Origin: CAZSAK01 sp964605155
GTDB lineage: Bacteria; Pseudomonadota; Gammaproteobacteria; SZUA-140
Length of the DNA: 64,000 bases
Assembly (NCBI GenBank): GCA_964605155.1
Contig: CAZSAK010000014.1
Span: 1 to 64,000, forward strand
Direction: 5' to 3'
In this document: in pieces, positions 52,850 to 62,552 of the stretch
Numbering within the stretch: position 1 is the stretch's first letter
Layout of the letters: every line of letters starts with the position of its first letter
Made by a program: the position numbers and the translations under genes
Notes under the pieces: model-generated
What the model was told of the DNA's origin: nothing
Seen by the model: the letters and a program-made list of their open reading frames with translations, nothing else
Database searches by the model: none

Positions 52850-53770
52850 ATGAATTTCCAGCAATTACGGTACATTCGGGAGGTCGTGCGGTGCGGATTG
52901 AACATTTCGGCCGCTGCCGAGGTGTTACACACTGCCCAACCTGGCATCAGTAACCAGATTCGACTGCTGGAGGAAGAGTTGAAGCTCCAGATTTTTGAGC
53001 GTAATGGCAAGCGCTTGATTGGAATCACCCAACCCGGGCGCTCGGTATTGGCCATGGCCGAACGGATACTGCGGGAACTCGATAATATCAAACAGGTTGG
53101 CTTTGAGTTTACTCACGAGGCGAGCGGTAGCCTGTCGATCGCCACGACCCATACCCAGGCCTGCTATGCCCTGCCGGATGTGATCACAACATTTACCAAA
53201 CGATACCCGAAGGTACGTCTGCATATTCATCAGGGCAATCCTACACAAATTGCGCAACTGGCCGCCTCGGGCGTCGCTGATATCGCCATAGCGACGGAAG
53301 GAATTGACCTTTACGAAGATTTGGCCATGATGCCGTGTTACCGGTGGAACAGGTGCGTCATTGCTCCCAAGGGCCATCCAATCCTGTCGATCAAACCGCT
53401 GACGCTGGAGAGTATTGCCAGATTTCCCATTGTCACCTATGACTTTGCATTTGCCGGGCGGTCTATTATCAACAAGGCCTTTGCCGATGCGGGCCTGAGG
53501 CCCAACATGGTACTGACTGCTCTCGATTCTGATGTGATCAAGACTTACGTAGAACTCGGTTTGGGGATTGGGCTGATGGCCAAGATGGCCTACAAACCAC
53601 AGCGCGATGTCAAGCTCGGCATGGTGGATGCGGGACACCTGTTCGAACCGAGCACGACCCGAATCGGTATTCGTCGTGGTACCCACTTACGTGGCTACAT
53701 GTACGCATTTGTAGAGCTATTTGCCCCACATCTCGATCGTCGCGCGGTTGATGCCGCGATGTCCGTCTGA
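52850..53770 (+). CDS. cysB: LysR-family regulator CysB
   Basis: CysB activates sulfate-assimilation genes when sulfur is short and N-acetylserine is present. The 306-residue protein starts MNFQQLRYIREVVRCGLNIS, close to the E. coli start MKLQQLRYI, followed by the helix-turn-helix (residues 19-40, AAAEVLHTAQPGISNQIRLL). The effector domain contains TTHTQACYALPDVITTF near residue 101 and the CysB-typical FEFTHEASGSLSIATTH. The ATG at 52850 is preferred; a TTG four codons earlier is in frame. It is divergent from the cys genes it probably controls, by the shared AT-rich spacer. Confidence 0.94.
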   Translation: MNFQQLRYIREVVRCGLNISAAAEVLHTAQPGISNQIRLLEEELKLQIFERNGKRLIGITQPGRSVLAMAERILRELDNIKQVGFEFTHEASGSLSIATTHTQACYALPDVITTFTKRYPKVRLHIHQGNPTQIAQLAASGVADIAIATEGIDLYEDLAMMPCYRWNRCVIAPKGHPILSIKPLTLESIARFPIVTYDFAFAGRSIINKAFADAGLRPNMVLTALDSDVIKTYVELGLGIGLMAKMAYKPQRDVKLGMVDAGHLFEPSTTRIGIRRGTHLRGYMYAFVELFAPHLDRRAVDAAMSV

Positions 53771-53825
53771 GTTCGGTTGGATATTGCGTGGATGTGCCTT
53801 GCTTGGCGAGACACGGGGGCTATCC

Positions 53826-56114
53826 TCAAGCGGTTTCTTCCTGTTCGTAGGGCTCGGTATGCCGGCATTCCTTTTGCGGGCAGGTGAGTTGCGTCCCGTG
53901 ACGCTTGGTGGTCTTGATAGTCAACATCGGCCATTGACATTCCGGGCATGGCCGGTCGATAGGCTCGTTCCAGACCGCATATTGGCAATCGGGATAGGTT
54001 GAACAGGAATAGAAGACCTTGCCATAACGTGACTTGCGTTTCAGCATCGTTCCCTTGTGGCAGACGGGGCATTCGACACCAGTGTCGGCAGGTTTTTCAA
54101 GTGGCTCTATATGTTTGCAGGATGGGTAGTTACTGCAGCCTATAAATTTGCCGTAACGTCCGTGCCGAATCACCAGATCACCGCCGCATGACGGACAGGT
54201 TCGTCCCTCTACCTGTTCTGCCGCTGCATTATCCTCCTCCTCATTGAGGCTGCGCGTATAGTCACAATCCGGAAAGGCGGTGCAACCGATGAATCTCCCC
54301 CTGCGTCCCAGTCGGATCGACAGGGGTGCACCACATTTGGGGCAGTTCTCGTCCATCGCTTCCTGAGTAACATCCTTACGCTGGACCGACTTATCCTTGT
54401 TATCGACCAGTTTTTTGAACGGTTTCCAGAATGTTTTCAGTAATGGTATCCAGTCTTCTTCGCCACGCGAGATGGCATCAAGCTCATCTTCGAGGTTGGC
54501 TGTGAAGGCATAGTCCACGTAGCGTGAGAAGTGTTCGGTCAGAAATTTGTTCACAATGCGGCCGACATCCGTCGGCTTAAAGCGCTTGTTATCGAGCTCC
54601 ACGTATTCCCTCTGCTGCAGGGTGGCGATAATCGAGGCGTAGGTCGAGGGGCGGCCGATGCCATATTCCTCGAGTGTCTTGACCAGACTAGCCTCAGAAT
54701 AACGCGGTGGTGGTTCCGTAAAATGCTGTTCGGTCTTTAACTTGTCCAGCGAGACCTGTTGACCTTCTTCCATCGGAGGCAGTAAGCGGCTTTCTTCATT
54801 TTCCTTGCTGTCATCCATGCCCTCCTGATAGATCAGCATAAAGCCGGGATCAACTATCGTCGAGCCGGTTGCGCGGAAGGTATTACCTTCACCTGCTGCC
54901 AGATCGACCCCAACGGTATTGATGGTGGCGTGGATCATCTGACTGGCGACCGCGCGCATCCAGATCAGATTATAGAGCTTATACTGGTCGGGACTCAGGT
55001 GTTGCTTGATAGAGTCAGGATCCACCTTGGCCATCGTGGGGCGTATGGCCTCGTGGGCTTCCTGTGCATTTTTGGATTTGGTCTTGTAGACGTTGGGTTT
55101 GACAGGGAGCTTCTCCTTGCCGAAGCGCTCGGTAATCAGATCGCGTATTTCATCGATCGCCTCGTTGGCCAGGTTTACCGAATCGGTACGCATGTAGGTA
55201 ATCAGGCCGACAGCACCTTCACCGGTATCGATACCTTCATATAGTTGTTGTGCGATCCGCATTGTACGCTGGGCGCCAAAGCCCAGTTTGCGCGCCGCTT
55301 CCTGTTGCATGGTCGAGGTGGTAAACGGGGCGGCGGGATTGCGTTTACGTTGTTTCTTGTCGACCTTGGCAACGACAAGCTTGCCAGCGGTCGCCCGTTT
55401 AAGAGTCTTTTCAGCTTCCCTGGCGGTGGTTTCATTCGAGAGACCGAATTGCCCCAGTTTTTTACCGCGATAGTGAGTCAGTTTTGCGGTGAAGGTGTCT
55501 TTCTTTGCGGAGACATCAGCCTCAATGGTCCAGTATTCACGCGGTTCGAAATTTTCAATCTCGATTTCTCGTTCAACAATCATGCGTAATGCCGGACTTT
55601 GCACCCGGCCAGCAGATAGCCCGCGGCGAATCTTTTTCCACAATAAGGGAGAGAGATTGAAGCCGACCAGGTAATCGAGGGCACGGCGTGCCTGCTGGGC
55701 ATTGACCAGATCCATGGACAGATCACGGGGATGTTCGATTGCGTCATTAACCGCACGCTTGGTGATCTCATAGAACGCCACACGGTGGACCGGCTTGTCA
55801 TCGAGAAGCTTCTTGTCCTTGAGTATTTCATATAAATGCCAAGATATGGCCTCGCCTTCACGATCAGGGTCAGTCGCCAGGTAGAGGGATGAGGATTTTT
55901 TCAGAGCCTTTGCGATGGCATCGGTATGCTTGATATTTTTCTCTATCACCTGATATTTCATGGCAAAGTCATGATCAGGGTCTACGGCACCTTCTTTTGG
56001 CAGCAAGTCGCGTACATGACCATACGAGGCGAGTACCTCGTAATCCTTGCCGAGGTATTTTTTCAGGGTCTTGGCTTTTGCGGGAGATTCTACAATTACA
56101 AGATTTTTACTCAT
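53826..56114 (-). CDS. topA: DNA topoisomerase I
   Basis: TopA relaxes negative supercoils through a transient 5'-phosphotyrosine break. The 762-residue protein has the TOPRIM domain at the N-terminus (NLVIVESPAKAKTLKKYLG) and the DPDREGEAISWHLYE metal site near residue 82. The catalytic tyrosine is in GLITYMRTDSVNL near residue 312. Four C-terminal zinc ribbons each have four Cys (near residues 585, 630, 678 and 710). E. coli TopA is 865 residues, so the tail here is shorter. It is convergent with cysB. The ATG has a short purine stretch upstream. Confidence 0.96.
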   Translation of the reverse strand: MSKNLVIVESPAKAKTLKKYLGKDYEVLASYGHVRDLLPKEGAVDPDHDFAMKYQVIEKNIKHTDAIAKALKKSSSLYLATDPDREGEAISWHLYEILKDKKLLDDKPVHRVAFYEITKRAVNDAIEHPRDLSMDLVNAQQARRALDYLVGFNLSPLLWKKIRRGLSAGRVQSPALRMIVEREIEIENFEPREYWTIEADVSAKKDTFTAKLTHYRGKKLGQFGLSNETTAREAEKTLKRATAGKLVVAKVDKKQRKRNPAAPFTTSTMQQEAARKLGFGAQRTMRIAQQLYEGIDTGEGAVGLITYMRTDSVNLANEAIDEIRDLITERFGKEKLPVKPNVYKTKSKNAQEAHEAIRPTMAKVDPDSIKQHLSPDQYKLYNLIWMRAVASQMIHATINTVGVDLAAGEGNTFRATGSTIVDPGFMLIYQEGMDDSKENEESRLLPPMEEGQQVSLDKLKTEQHFTEPPPRYSEASLVKTLEEYGIGRPSTYASIIATLQQREYVELDNKRFKPTDVGRIVNKFLTEHFSRYVDYAFTANLEDELDAISRGEEDWIPLLKTFWKPFKKLVDNKDKSVQRKDVTQEAMDENCPKCGAPLSIRLGRRGRFIGCTAFPDCDYTRSLNEEEDNAAAEQVEGRTCPSCGGDLVIRHGRYGKFIGCSNYPSCKHIEPLEKPADTGVECPVCHKGTMLKRKSRYGKVFYSCSTYPDCQYAVWNEPIDRPCPECQWPMLTIKTTKRHGTQLTCPQKECRHTEPYEQEETA

Positions 56115-56191
56115 GCGGTCTTCTAGAGTGGTCGATTTCCATAAGGTATTTTGCGTCGTCCCGGACGTCCAGGTAACTTAGCAAGATGAGG

Positions 56192-56671
56192 TTAATGTAA
56201 ATATGTCTCCATTTCGTCAAAGACAAAATCCTCAACCCAGGCATAAGCAGCCTCCTGGCCTGGTTGATTAAAAAGGACCATCAGTATGACCCACTTCAAC
56301 TTTTCCAGGTCGATCCTGCCAAGCTCCAGGGCCATGGCGCGTTCAACGACGAGCTCACGTGTAACAGGTGTTAACACCTCCATTTGTTCAAGGAATTGAA
56401 GAAAACCACGGCTTTCAGTGTCGATCAGCTCTAGTTCATGACCGGTATAGATGCGCATCGCGCGTTGACCATGAAGCTGAGCCTTCATATCTGTATGGCG
56501 TTGCAGGGCCAATCCTTCCAGCCAGGAAAACGCCTTGTCGACCTCCAGCTTGGGGAATCCGTCACCTATCAGCTTGGTCTTCAATGAATCCTGGTCGGGT
56601 GCGATTTCCTGCCTTTCATCCATATAATGCTCAAACAGATACATCAGGACATCCATCATGTTTTCCTTCAT
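56192..56671 (-). CDS. smg: Smg family protein (DUF494)
   Basis: A 159-residue protein of the Smg/DUF494 family. The N-terminal block MDVLMYLFEHYMDE matches E. coli Smg, and the helical remainder ends VEDFVFDEMETYLH. The function is unknown; the conserved place between dprA and topA supports the assignment. Good AGAGGA precedes the ATG at 56671; a second ATG four codons later, with AAGGA upstream, is possible. The gene follows dprA with a one-base gap, so translation is coupled. Confidence 0.93.
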   Translation of the reverse strand: MKENMMDVLMYLFEHYMDERQEIAPDQDSLKTKLIGDGFPKLEVDKAFSWLEGLALQRHTDMKAQLHGQRAMRIYTGHELELIDTESRGFLQFLEQMEVLTPVTRELVVERAMALELGRIDLEKLKWVILMVLFNQPGQEAAYAWVEDFVFDEMETYLH

Positions 56672-56672
56672 T

Positions 56673-57803
56673 TTAATTCCTCTTGACGAGACGAATATAT
56701 GATCCGCCGGGAACTGACGCTACCAGATTATGCAATTCCAGTACCAACAGCATGGAGGAAAGTACCTCGGCCGTCAATCCAGTTCTTTCAACCAGTATAT
56801 CGATGTATATGGGATCAGATCCCATCTGATCAAGGACTTGGGCGTGTTGTTCATCCATCACGACCATTTCGCCGGTCGAATCTGTTGCCGGCTGGCGCCG
56901 GGATAATGCCGCAGCACTCAAAGGTACAAGTTCTTCGAGGATATCCTGTGTATCTTCGACCAGCTTGGCGCCCTGGCGGATTAACATGTGACAACCGCGC
57001 GCCAGAGGATTATGTATCGAACCGGGAACGGCAAATACTTCACGGCCCTGTTCCAGAGCCATGCGGGCAGTAATCAAGGAACCGCTGCGCTGCGCCGCCT
57101 CTACGACCAGTGTGCCAACACTCAAGCCGCTGATGATGCGGTTGCGGCGCGGGAAATTCTCGGCCAATGGCGGTGTGCCGATCGGAAATTCCGTCAGCAT
57201 TGCGCCATTTTCAGCTATCCTTTGTGCAAGTTGGCGATGCCTTGCCGGATAGACCTGATCAGGACCTGTTCCCATCACCGCCAGCGTCGCACCATCATTG
57301 TCGAGTGCCCCGGTGTGTGCCGCCGCATCGATGCCCAGCGCCAGACCACTGGTGATGATGAGACCATGTCGGCATAGATCCGCAGCAAATTCATGTGCGG
57401 TCTCGATACCGTTCGGCGACGGGTTACGGCTGCCGACCATCGCGAATTGCAGGCTTGTCAGCAGTTCGACATTCCCCGTGACGAACAGGATCGGGGGAGG
57501 ATCAGGAATTTCCCTGAGCAGGGGGGGATACAAGGGATCTTGCAGGGTTAGAATATGATTTCCATCCTGATGCAGCCAGGCGAGGTCTTTTTCGACCGCA
57601 TGCCAGTCAGGTTGTCGCAGATATTTCAATACCGGTTCGCACAGGATGGCCTCCGGGCCGTCATGGCGGGTATCAAATATGGCCTCTGGATTACCGAATT
57701 GTTCCAAAAGCCGTTTGAAGGTTACCGGCCCGATTCCGGGGGCGTGGACCAATGCTAGCCAATGGGGGAGATCGTCAGGTTGCCGTTGCGAATGGATCTC
57801 CAC
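56673..57803 (-). CDS. dprA: DNA-processing protein DprA
   Basis: DprA loads RecA onto incoming single-stranded DNA during natural transformation. The 376-residue protein has an N-terminal helix-hairpin region (HAPGIGPVTFKRLLEQFG) and the Rossmann core with SRNPSPNGIETAHEFA near residue 126 and GLALGIDAAAHTGALD near residue 155. The GRE loop VEAAQRSGSLITARMALEQG lies near residue 230. The C-terminus is a DprA winged helix (about 300-376). The gene is first of the dprA-smg-topA row on this strand. No competence genes are nearby, and presence of DprA alone does not prove natural transformation. Confidence 0.95.
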   Translation of the reverse strand: MEIHSQRQPDDLPHWLALVHAPGIGPVTFKRLLEQFGNPEAIFDTRHDGPEAILCEPVLKYLRQPDWHAVEKDLAWLHQDGNHILTLQDPLYPPLLREIPDPPPILFVTGNVELLTSLQFAMVGSRNPSPNGIETAHEFAADLCRHGLIITSGLALGIDAAAHTGALDNDGATLAVMGTGPDQVYPARHRQLAQRIAENGAMLTEFPIGTPPLAENFPRRNRIISGLSVGTLVVEAAQRSGSLITARMALEQGREVFAVPGSIHNPLARGCHMLIRQGAKLVEDTQDILEELVPLSAAALSRRQPATDSTGEMVVMDEQHAQVLDQMGSDPIYIDILVERTGLTAEVLSSMLLVLELHNLVASVPGGSYIRLVKRN

Positions 57804-57854
57804 ATCAGAACCTGGACGGAGCGGACATAGTACAGTCGATCAGACCTTTAAATG

Positions 57855-58901
57855 TCACGGATTTTTAACGGCATCAAAGACCCTGATGTCCCGTTTTGCC
57901 TCCATCACAAGCGCGTAGCTGATACGTTCAAAGGGTCGAATGACCATCAGGGTCCCTGCCCGTTCATCAGGCAGTTTCACGGTCCTTCCCATATGAGGAT
58001 TGATGGTATCACGCACGGTTTCACCGCTTTGATAGATTGCAAATACATGACCTGGTTCGATGTTATCCTGTATGCCAAGATTGAGCACCACCACCTGGAA
58101 TTGTGAGATACGTGACACACCTCCAAATACCGAAATGATCAGGCCGTGCATCTCTTTGCCCGGGGCATGTGGGATAAAGTGCTGGCTCACCTCATCATCT
58201 TCGGTGATGGGCAACAATCGATCACCGGTAAGGATTTCGCGTGATGCCTTGGTTATATAGAGTGTCGCAGGATCCCCGTACTTGAGAACCTTTGCAGTGC
58301 CGACGTTAATAGCTTCATAGCCCAAGATTTCGTTTTTCCCTCCTTCGGGATCTATATAGGCCTCACCGGGACGCAGTATGCTGAATTCGAGGTAATCCCT
58401 GTCGCTGATACCCCGGACGTAGATCTTGTTTTCAGTGCCACTAATCAGACGCCCTTCTTCACTGGCGACGATATAGGGCGCATCATCGAGTTCATGCTTA
58501 CTGATGACGCGTGGGTGCTGCATGAATTGTTTGATGGAATCCAGGGGTATCGTGGGGATAGCGGTCTCCAGCTTTGAAGCTCGGGCGTGAGGTGACAGTT
58601 TCACGGTGGGCCGACCCCGTTGCACGGTAAGTACCGGTTTTCCTTCCACATAGGTCAGCTGGATCACATCCCCGGGATAGATCAGATGAGGGTTGGAGAT
58701 CTCGGGATTGATATGCCAGATCTCCGGCCATAACCAGGGATCCTCGAGGAATCTTGCTGAGATATCCCACAAGGTGTCCCCCTTGACAACCGTATAGCGA
58801 TCAGGGTGATCGGATTTAAGTTTCACGGTATCCGCATAGGCGCTGATCTGTGCAGTGGAAATTGCCAGAAAGATGCCTAAGAAGATGGTTTTTATAGACA
58901 T
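57855..58901 (-). CDS. LysM-domain exported protein
   Basis: A 348-residue protein with a signal peptide (MSIKTIFLGIFLAISTAQIS) and one LysM peptidoglycan-binding motif at residues 35-85 (YTVVKGDTLWDISARFLED, then NPHLIYPGDVIQL). A long uncharacterised beta-rich tail follows (residues 100-348). LysM proteins next to dprA and def are common in gammaproteobacteria. AAGGGA precedes the ATG. It is divergent from def across 141 bases. A periplasmic place and wall binding are supported; enzymatic activity is not seen. Confidence 0.9.
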   Translation of the reverse strand: MSIKTIFLGIFLAISTAQISAYADTVKLKSDHPDRYTVVKGDTLWDISARFLEDPWLWPEIWHINPEISNPHLIYPGDVIQLTYVEGKPVLTVQRGRPTVKLSPHARASKLETAIPTIPLDSIKQFMQHPRVISKHELDDAPYIVASEEGRLISGTENKIYVRGISDRDYLEFSILRPGEAYIDPEGGKNEILGYEAINVGTAKVLKYGDPATLYITKASREILTGDRLLPITEDDEVSQHFIPHAPGKEMHGLIISVFGGVSRISQFQVVVLNLGIQDNIEPGHVFAIYQSGETVRDTINPHMGRTVKLPDERAGTLMVIRPFERISYALVMEAKRDIRVFDAVKNP

Positions 58902-59042
58902 TTAGAATCCCTTATATTGAACGGTCCTATTGTATTGGATCCACCCGAGTGGCCCGCATCTGGCATGAACGGGGTAGAATCCAGTATGATCATAAGCTTA
59001 GTACTGTTCCATTTACATATAGCACAAGTTATCGGAAATCTC

Positions 59043-59546
59043 ATGGCAATTCTTCACATTTTGCATTATCCGGATCCCCGCCTGCGTATTAAGGCAAAAC
59101 GCGTGCAAAACGTGGATGATGAAACCAGACAACTGATAGACGACATGCTGGAGACCATGTATAACGCCCCTGGTATCGGCCTAGCCGCTCCCCAGGTTGA
59201 GGTATCCAAACGGATTATTGTGATCGATATCTCGGAGCAGAAAAATGATCCCGTCTGCCTGGTTAACCCCGAGATCATCAGTGCGCAAGACACCGAACAG
59301 ATGGAAGAGGGTTGTCTGTCTGTACCCGGGATATACGAGATGGTCCAGAGGGCTGCGCGGATCCGTCTTAGCGCTCTCGATCGCAACGGGGATGCCATCG
59401 ACATGGAAACCGATGGTCTGCTTGCCGTATGCATACAACATGAGATTGACCACCTCGAAGGCAAATTATTTGTCGATTATCTGTCGGAGTTGAAGCGTAA
59501 AAGGATCCGTAAAAAGATTGAAAAACAGCAACGTCACGTTATGTGA
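59043..59546 (+). CDS. def: Peptide deformylase
   Basis: Def removes the N-formyl group from new proteins. The 167 residues show all three motifs: GIGLAAPQV near residue 45, EEGCLSVPG near residue 88 with the metal-binding Cys, and QHEIDHLEG near residue 131 with two metal-binding His and the catalytic Glu. The ATG at 59043 begins MAILHILHYPDPRL, as in E. coli; a 42-residue upstream frame is rejected because it is non-homologous. fmt follows after 112 bases, and the two enzymes act on opposite ends of the same formyl cycle. Confidence 0.97.
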   Translation: MAILHILHYPDPRLRIKAKRVQNVDDETRQLIDDMLETMYNAPGIGLAAPQVEVSKRIIVIDISEQKNDPVCLVNPEIISAQDTEQMEEGCLSVPGIYEMVQRAARIRLSALDRNGDAIDMETDGLLAVCIQHEIDHLEGKLFVDYLSELKRKRIRKKIEKQQRHVM

Positions 59547-59658
59547 CCCGTAATCTCCGGGATCAAGAGTTGTGAAATCGATATTTTGTAGCCTGGCTCC
59601 CTATAAAACCTGACCGGAACGCCGTCATCAGAATAAGCTTTACCAGATTCAGGATCAT

Positions 59659-60645
59659 ATGTCAGGTGGGTTAAAGATCGTGTTCGCCGGAACGCCGGAG
59701 TTTGCTGAGGTGTCGTTGCGGGCGTTACTGGATTCAAGACACACTGTCTGTGCGGTCTATACCCAGCCTGACCGGCCTGCCGGACGCGGTCGTAAGATAA
59801 TCCCCGGTCCAGTCAAGCGGTTGGCACTTGAGAGCCATTTACCGCTATACCAGCCTGCCAGCCTGAAACAAGATTACATACAGGAACATTTGCGGCATCT
59901 GGATGCGGACATCATGGTCGTTGTAGCCTATGGATTGTTGTTAACGCGGGATGTCCTAGGAATACCGCGATTGGGTTGCGTCAATGTCCACGCCTCCTTG
60001 TTGCCGCGCTGGCGGGGCGCGGCTCCCATCCAGCGGGCCATCCAGGCGGGCGATACGCAAACGGGTATCACAATCATGGAGATGGATGTAGGTCTCGATA
60101 GCGGGGATATCCTCAACCAGGCCACTTGCGAGATCAGGGCAGACGATACGGCGGCCAGTCTGCATGATCGGCTGGCACCATTGGGTGCAGTGACCTTGAT
60201 ATCGACCCTGACACAGATCGAGGATGGATCCGCTACCCGTACACCTCAGAATAACAGTCAGACATGTTATGCGGCGAAGATCGACAAGACAGAAGCCGTT
60301 ATTGACTGGTCACAACCCGCCATATCACTCGAACGTTTGATACGGGCGTTCAATCCCTGGCCGGTTGCCTATACTACCTTCAAGGATGGCATACGACTGC
60401 GTATCTGGCAGAGTGAGGTGGTTACCACGTCGTACGGTTTTGATAGTCATACCGCAGCGGGGATATTGCTGGACACAGGTAAACAAGGGATGGATGTGAT
60501 GACGGGAGATGGAGTCTTGCGTTTACAGCGTGTGCAGCCCGAGAACGGACGTCCGATGTCCGCGCATGATTTTTTGAATGCCTATCACCTCAGTAAAGGG
60601 GATCGACTTGGTCAGGCGGATCTCCACAGGGATACTGTGTCTTGA
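59659..60645 (+). CDS. fmt: Methionyl-tRNA formyltransferase
   Basis: Fmt formylates initiator Met-tRNA using 10-formyl-THF. The 328-residue protein begins with the nucleotide-type fold KIVFAGTPEFAEVSLRALL and carries the formyl-transfer site VNVHASLLPRWRGAAPIQRA near residue 107, with the catalytic His. The C-terminal tRNA-binding beta barrel follows from about residue 210. AGGA stands just before the ATG. rsmB starts ten bases after its stop, so def, fmt and rsmB probably form one transcript. Confidence 0.96.
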   Translation: MSGGLKIVFAGTPEFAEVSLRALLDSRHTVCAVYTQPDRPAGRGRKIIPGPVKRLALESHLPLYQPASLKQDYIQEHLRHLDADIMVVVAYGLLLTRDVLGIPRLGCVNVHASLLPRWRGAAPIQRAIQAGDTQTGITIMEMDVGLDSGDILNQATCEIRADDTAASLHDRLAPLGAVTLISTLTQIEDGSATRTPQNNSQTCYAAKIDKTEAVIDWSQPAISLERLIRAFNPWPVAYTTFKDGIRLRIWQSEVVTTSYGFDSHTAAGILLDTGKQGMDVMTGDGVLRLQRVQPENGRPMSAHDFLNAYHLSKGDRLGQADLHRDTVS

Positions 60646-60655
60646 TCGGTTTTCC

Positions 60656-61951
60656 ATGAATACACGTGCCACTGCGGCTGTCGTATTGACCAGGGTATTC
60701 GACGAAAGGCGATCCCTAAGCGCGGTATTGCCAGACAAGCTCGACAAGGTAAACAAGGCGGACAGGAGTCTCATACAGGAGGTGTGCTATGGCGTTATGC
60801 GCTGGTACCCGCGCCTTGAGTGGTTCGTCGGTCAACTGCTGAATAGGCCGCTGAAGGCGCGCGACCGTGATATCCACAGTCTCCTGTTGGTGGGTGTCTA
60901 TCAGTTTCTGTATATGCGTATCCCGGCGCATGCGGTGGTCAACGAGACCGTTGCAGCCGCGACGGTGTTGGGAAAACCCTGGGCACGCCGCATGATCAAT
61001 GCCGTATTGCGTACGATGCAACGCGATCACGAGCGGCTCTCAGCGGCTATGGAACAGAATGAAGAAGCCGTGACAGCCCATCCCTCCTGGATATTGAAAA
61101 TAATAAAGTTGAATTGGCCCGATGCCTGGCAAGGGGTTATTGAGGCCAATAATCAACGGCCGCCGATGACGTTACGTGTCAACAGGGGACAAATGGACCG
61201 CAGTGCCTACCTGCAGGCAATGCTGGATGAGGGAATCGATGGTGAAGGTACAGTCCATACAAGAGACGGTATCGAAGTCACCACTCCTGTTGACGTGATT
61301 CGTCTGCCGGGGTTTAAACGCGGCTGGGTATCCGTTCAGGATGCTGCGGCACAACTGGCCGCGCCCCTGCTGGATGTGCAACCAGGTCAGCATATACTGG
61401 ATGCCTGCGCCGCACCGGGTGGCAAAACCGCGCACATCCTGGAGCTTCAAACAGAACTCGGTGAACTGATTGCCCTCGATGTCGACCCGCAACGTCTGCA
61501 GCGTATTGCCGAAAACCTGTCACGATTGAATCTTCATGCCCGGCTTGTATGTGGTGATGCTGCCGAGCCGCGGCAGTGGTGGGATGGTGTGCCTTTCGAT
61601 CGCATCCTGGTGGATGCACCATGTTCAGCAACCGGTGTTATACGTCGACATCCGGATATCAAGTATCTGAGGAGACCGCAGGATGTGAATACACTGGCAG
61701 ACTTGCAGGGTCGAATTCTGGAAGGATTGTGGCCCTTGCTCAAACCAGGGGGTATGCTGTTGTATGTGACGTGCTCGGTTCTAAGGGCGGAAAACACCGA
61801 ACAGATTGTTCATTTTCTCGATCATCATGAGGATGCTGTTGAAATAAGGATTGCAGCGCCGTGGGGACATGAATTAAGGGTGGGCAGGCAGATACTTCCT
61901 GGTGAATATAATATGGACGGATTTTATTTTGCAACGATCAGCAAGCGATAA
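60656..61951 (+). CDS. rsmB: 16S rRNA m5C967 methyltransferase RsmB
   Basis: RsmB methylates cytosine 967 of 16S rRNA. The 431-residue protein has a NusB-like N-terminal domain (residues 1-140) and a Rossmann methyltransferase. The latter shows AdoMet motif DACAAPGGKTAHILE near residue 250, VDAPCSATGVIRRHPD near residue 318 with one of the two cysteines, and YVTCSVLRAEN near residue 378 with the other (TCS). The chosen ATG at 60656 begins MNTRATAAVVLTRV; the frame from 60578 overlaps fmt and is not coding. It is overlapped by the DUF4390 gene for about 50 bases. Confidence 0.95.
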   Translation: MNTRATAAVVLTRVFDERRSLSAVLPDKLDKVNKADRSLIQEVCYGVMRWYPRLEWFVGQLLNRPLKARDRDIHSLLLVGVYQFLYMRIPAHAVVNETVAAATVLGKPWARRMINAVLRTMQRDHERLSAAMEQNEEAVTAHPSWILKIIKLNWPDAWQGVIEANNQRPPMTLRVNRGQMDRSAYLQAMLDEGIDGEGTVHTRDGIEVTTPVDVIRLPGFKRGWVSVQDAAAQLAAPLLDVQPGQHILDACAAPGGKTAHILELQTELGELIALDVDPQRLQRIAENLSRLNLHARLVCGDAAEPRQWWDGVPFDRILVDAPCSATGVIRRHPDIKYLRRPQDVNTLADLQGRILEGLWPLLKPGGMLLYVTCSVLRAENTEQIVHFLDHHEDAVEIRIAAPWGHELRVGRQILPGEYNMDGFYFATISKR

Positions 61952-62552
61952 ACGCTGCTTCCGCCTGCGTGGTAAACATCCGGGTAAATCCTCGCTGAGG
62001 GCCACTCTGACAACTTTCGCATTCGGGTGTCTATTGTGCCTACTGAGTGCCGTAGCGATATCTGCCGAGTTCATGATTTCAGATGTGAATACAACGCTGC
62101 GTGACAAGGTCTACTATCTGGATGCCAGAATTGAATATGCATTGAGCGACAAGGCGCTCGAGGCTCTCCATAAGGGAGTGCCGATCACCATTATGCTGGA
62201 TATTGAGATAGACCGTAATCGCGAATATCTCTGGGATGAATCAGTCACGGAGCTGGAGCAGCGTTATCAATTAGAATATCACGCCTTGAGCAAGCAGTAT
62301 ATCGTGCACAATCTCAACAGTGGATCGCGCCACAGTTTCCCCAGCCTGAATGTTGCGTTATCAGTACTGGGAACCATAGTTGACCTTCCCCTACTGGACA
62401 AGAACCTGCTCGAGCCCGGTCAGCAGTATACTGCCAGGATGCGCGCTGTTCTTGATATCAATACCTTACCCGTCCCGTTACGTCTGCTTGCCTACCTGAC
62501 GTCGGGCTGGGATTTGAGTAGTGAGTGGTATACATGGTCCTTCCAGGATTAA
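61902..62552 (+). CDS. DUF4390 exported protein
   Basis: A protein of about 216 residues with a basic N-terminus, a signal-peptide or anchor helix (residues 38-55, FAFGCLLCLLSAVAIS) and a beta-rich periplasmic domain (DARIEYALSDKALEALHKG, LDIEIDRNREYLWD). This is the DUF4390 family, always placed between rsmB and ntrY-type kinases in gammaproteobacteria. The start is uncertain: GTG 61902 lies in the end of rsmB, and TTG 61929 is the next candidate; neither has a clear ribosome site. The end overlaps the next gene by 19 bases. Possibly it helps the kinase sense its signal. Confidence 0.85.
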   Translation: MNIIWTDFILQRSASDKRCFRLRGKHPGKSSLRATLTTFAFGCLLCLLSAVAISAEFMISDVNTTLRDKVYYLDARIEYALSDKALEALHKGVPITIMLDIEIDRNREYLWDESVTELEQRYQLEYHALSKQYIVHNLNSGSRHSFPSLNVALSVLGTIVDLPLLDKNLLEPGQQYTARMRAVLDINTLPVPLRLLAYLTSGWDLSSEWYTWSFQD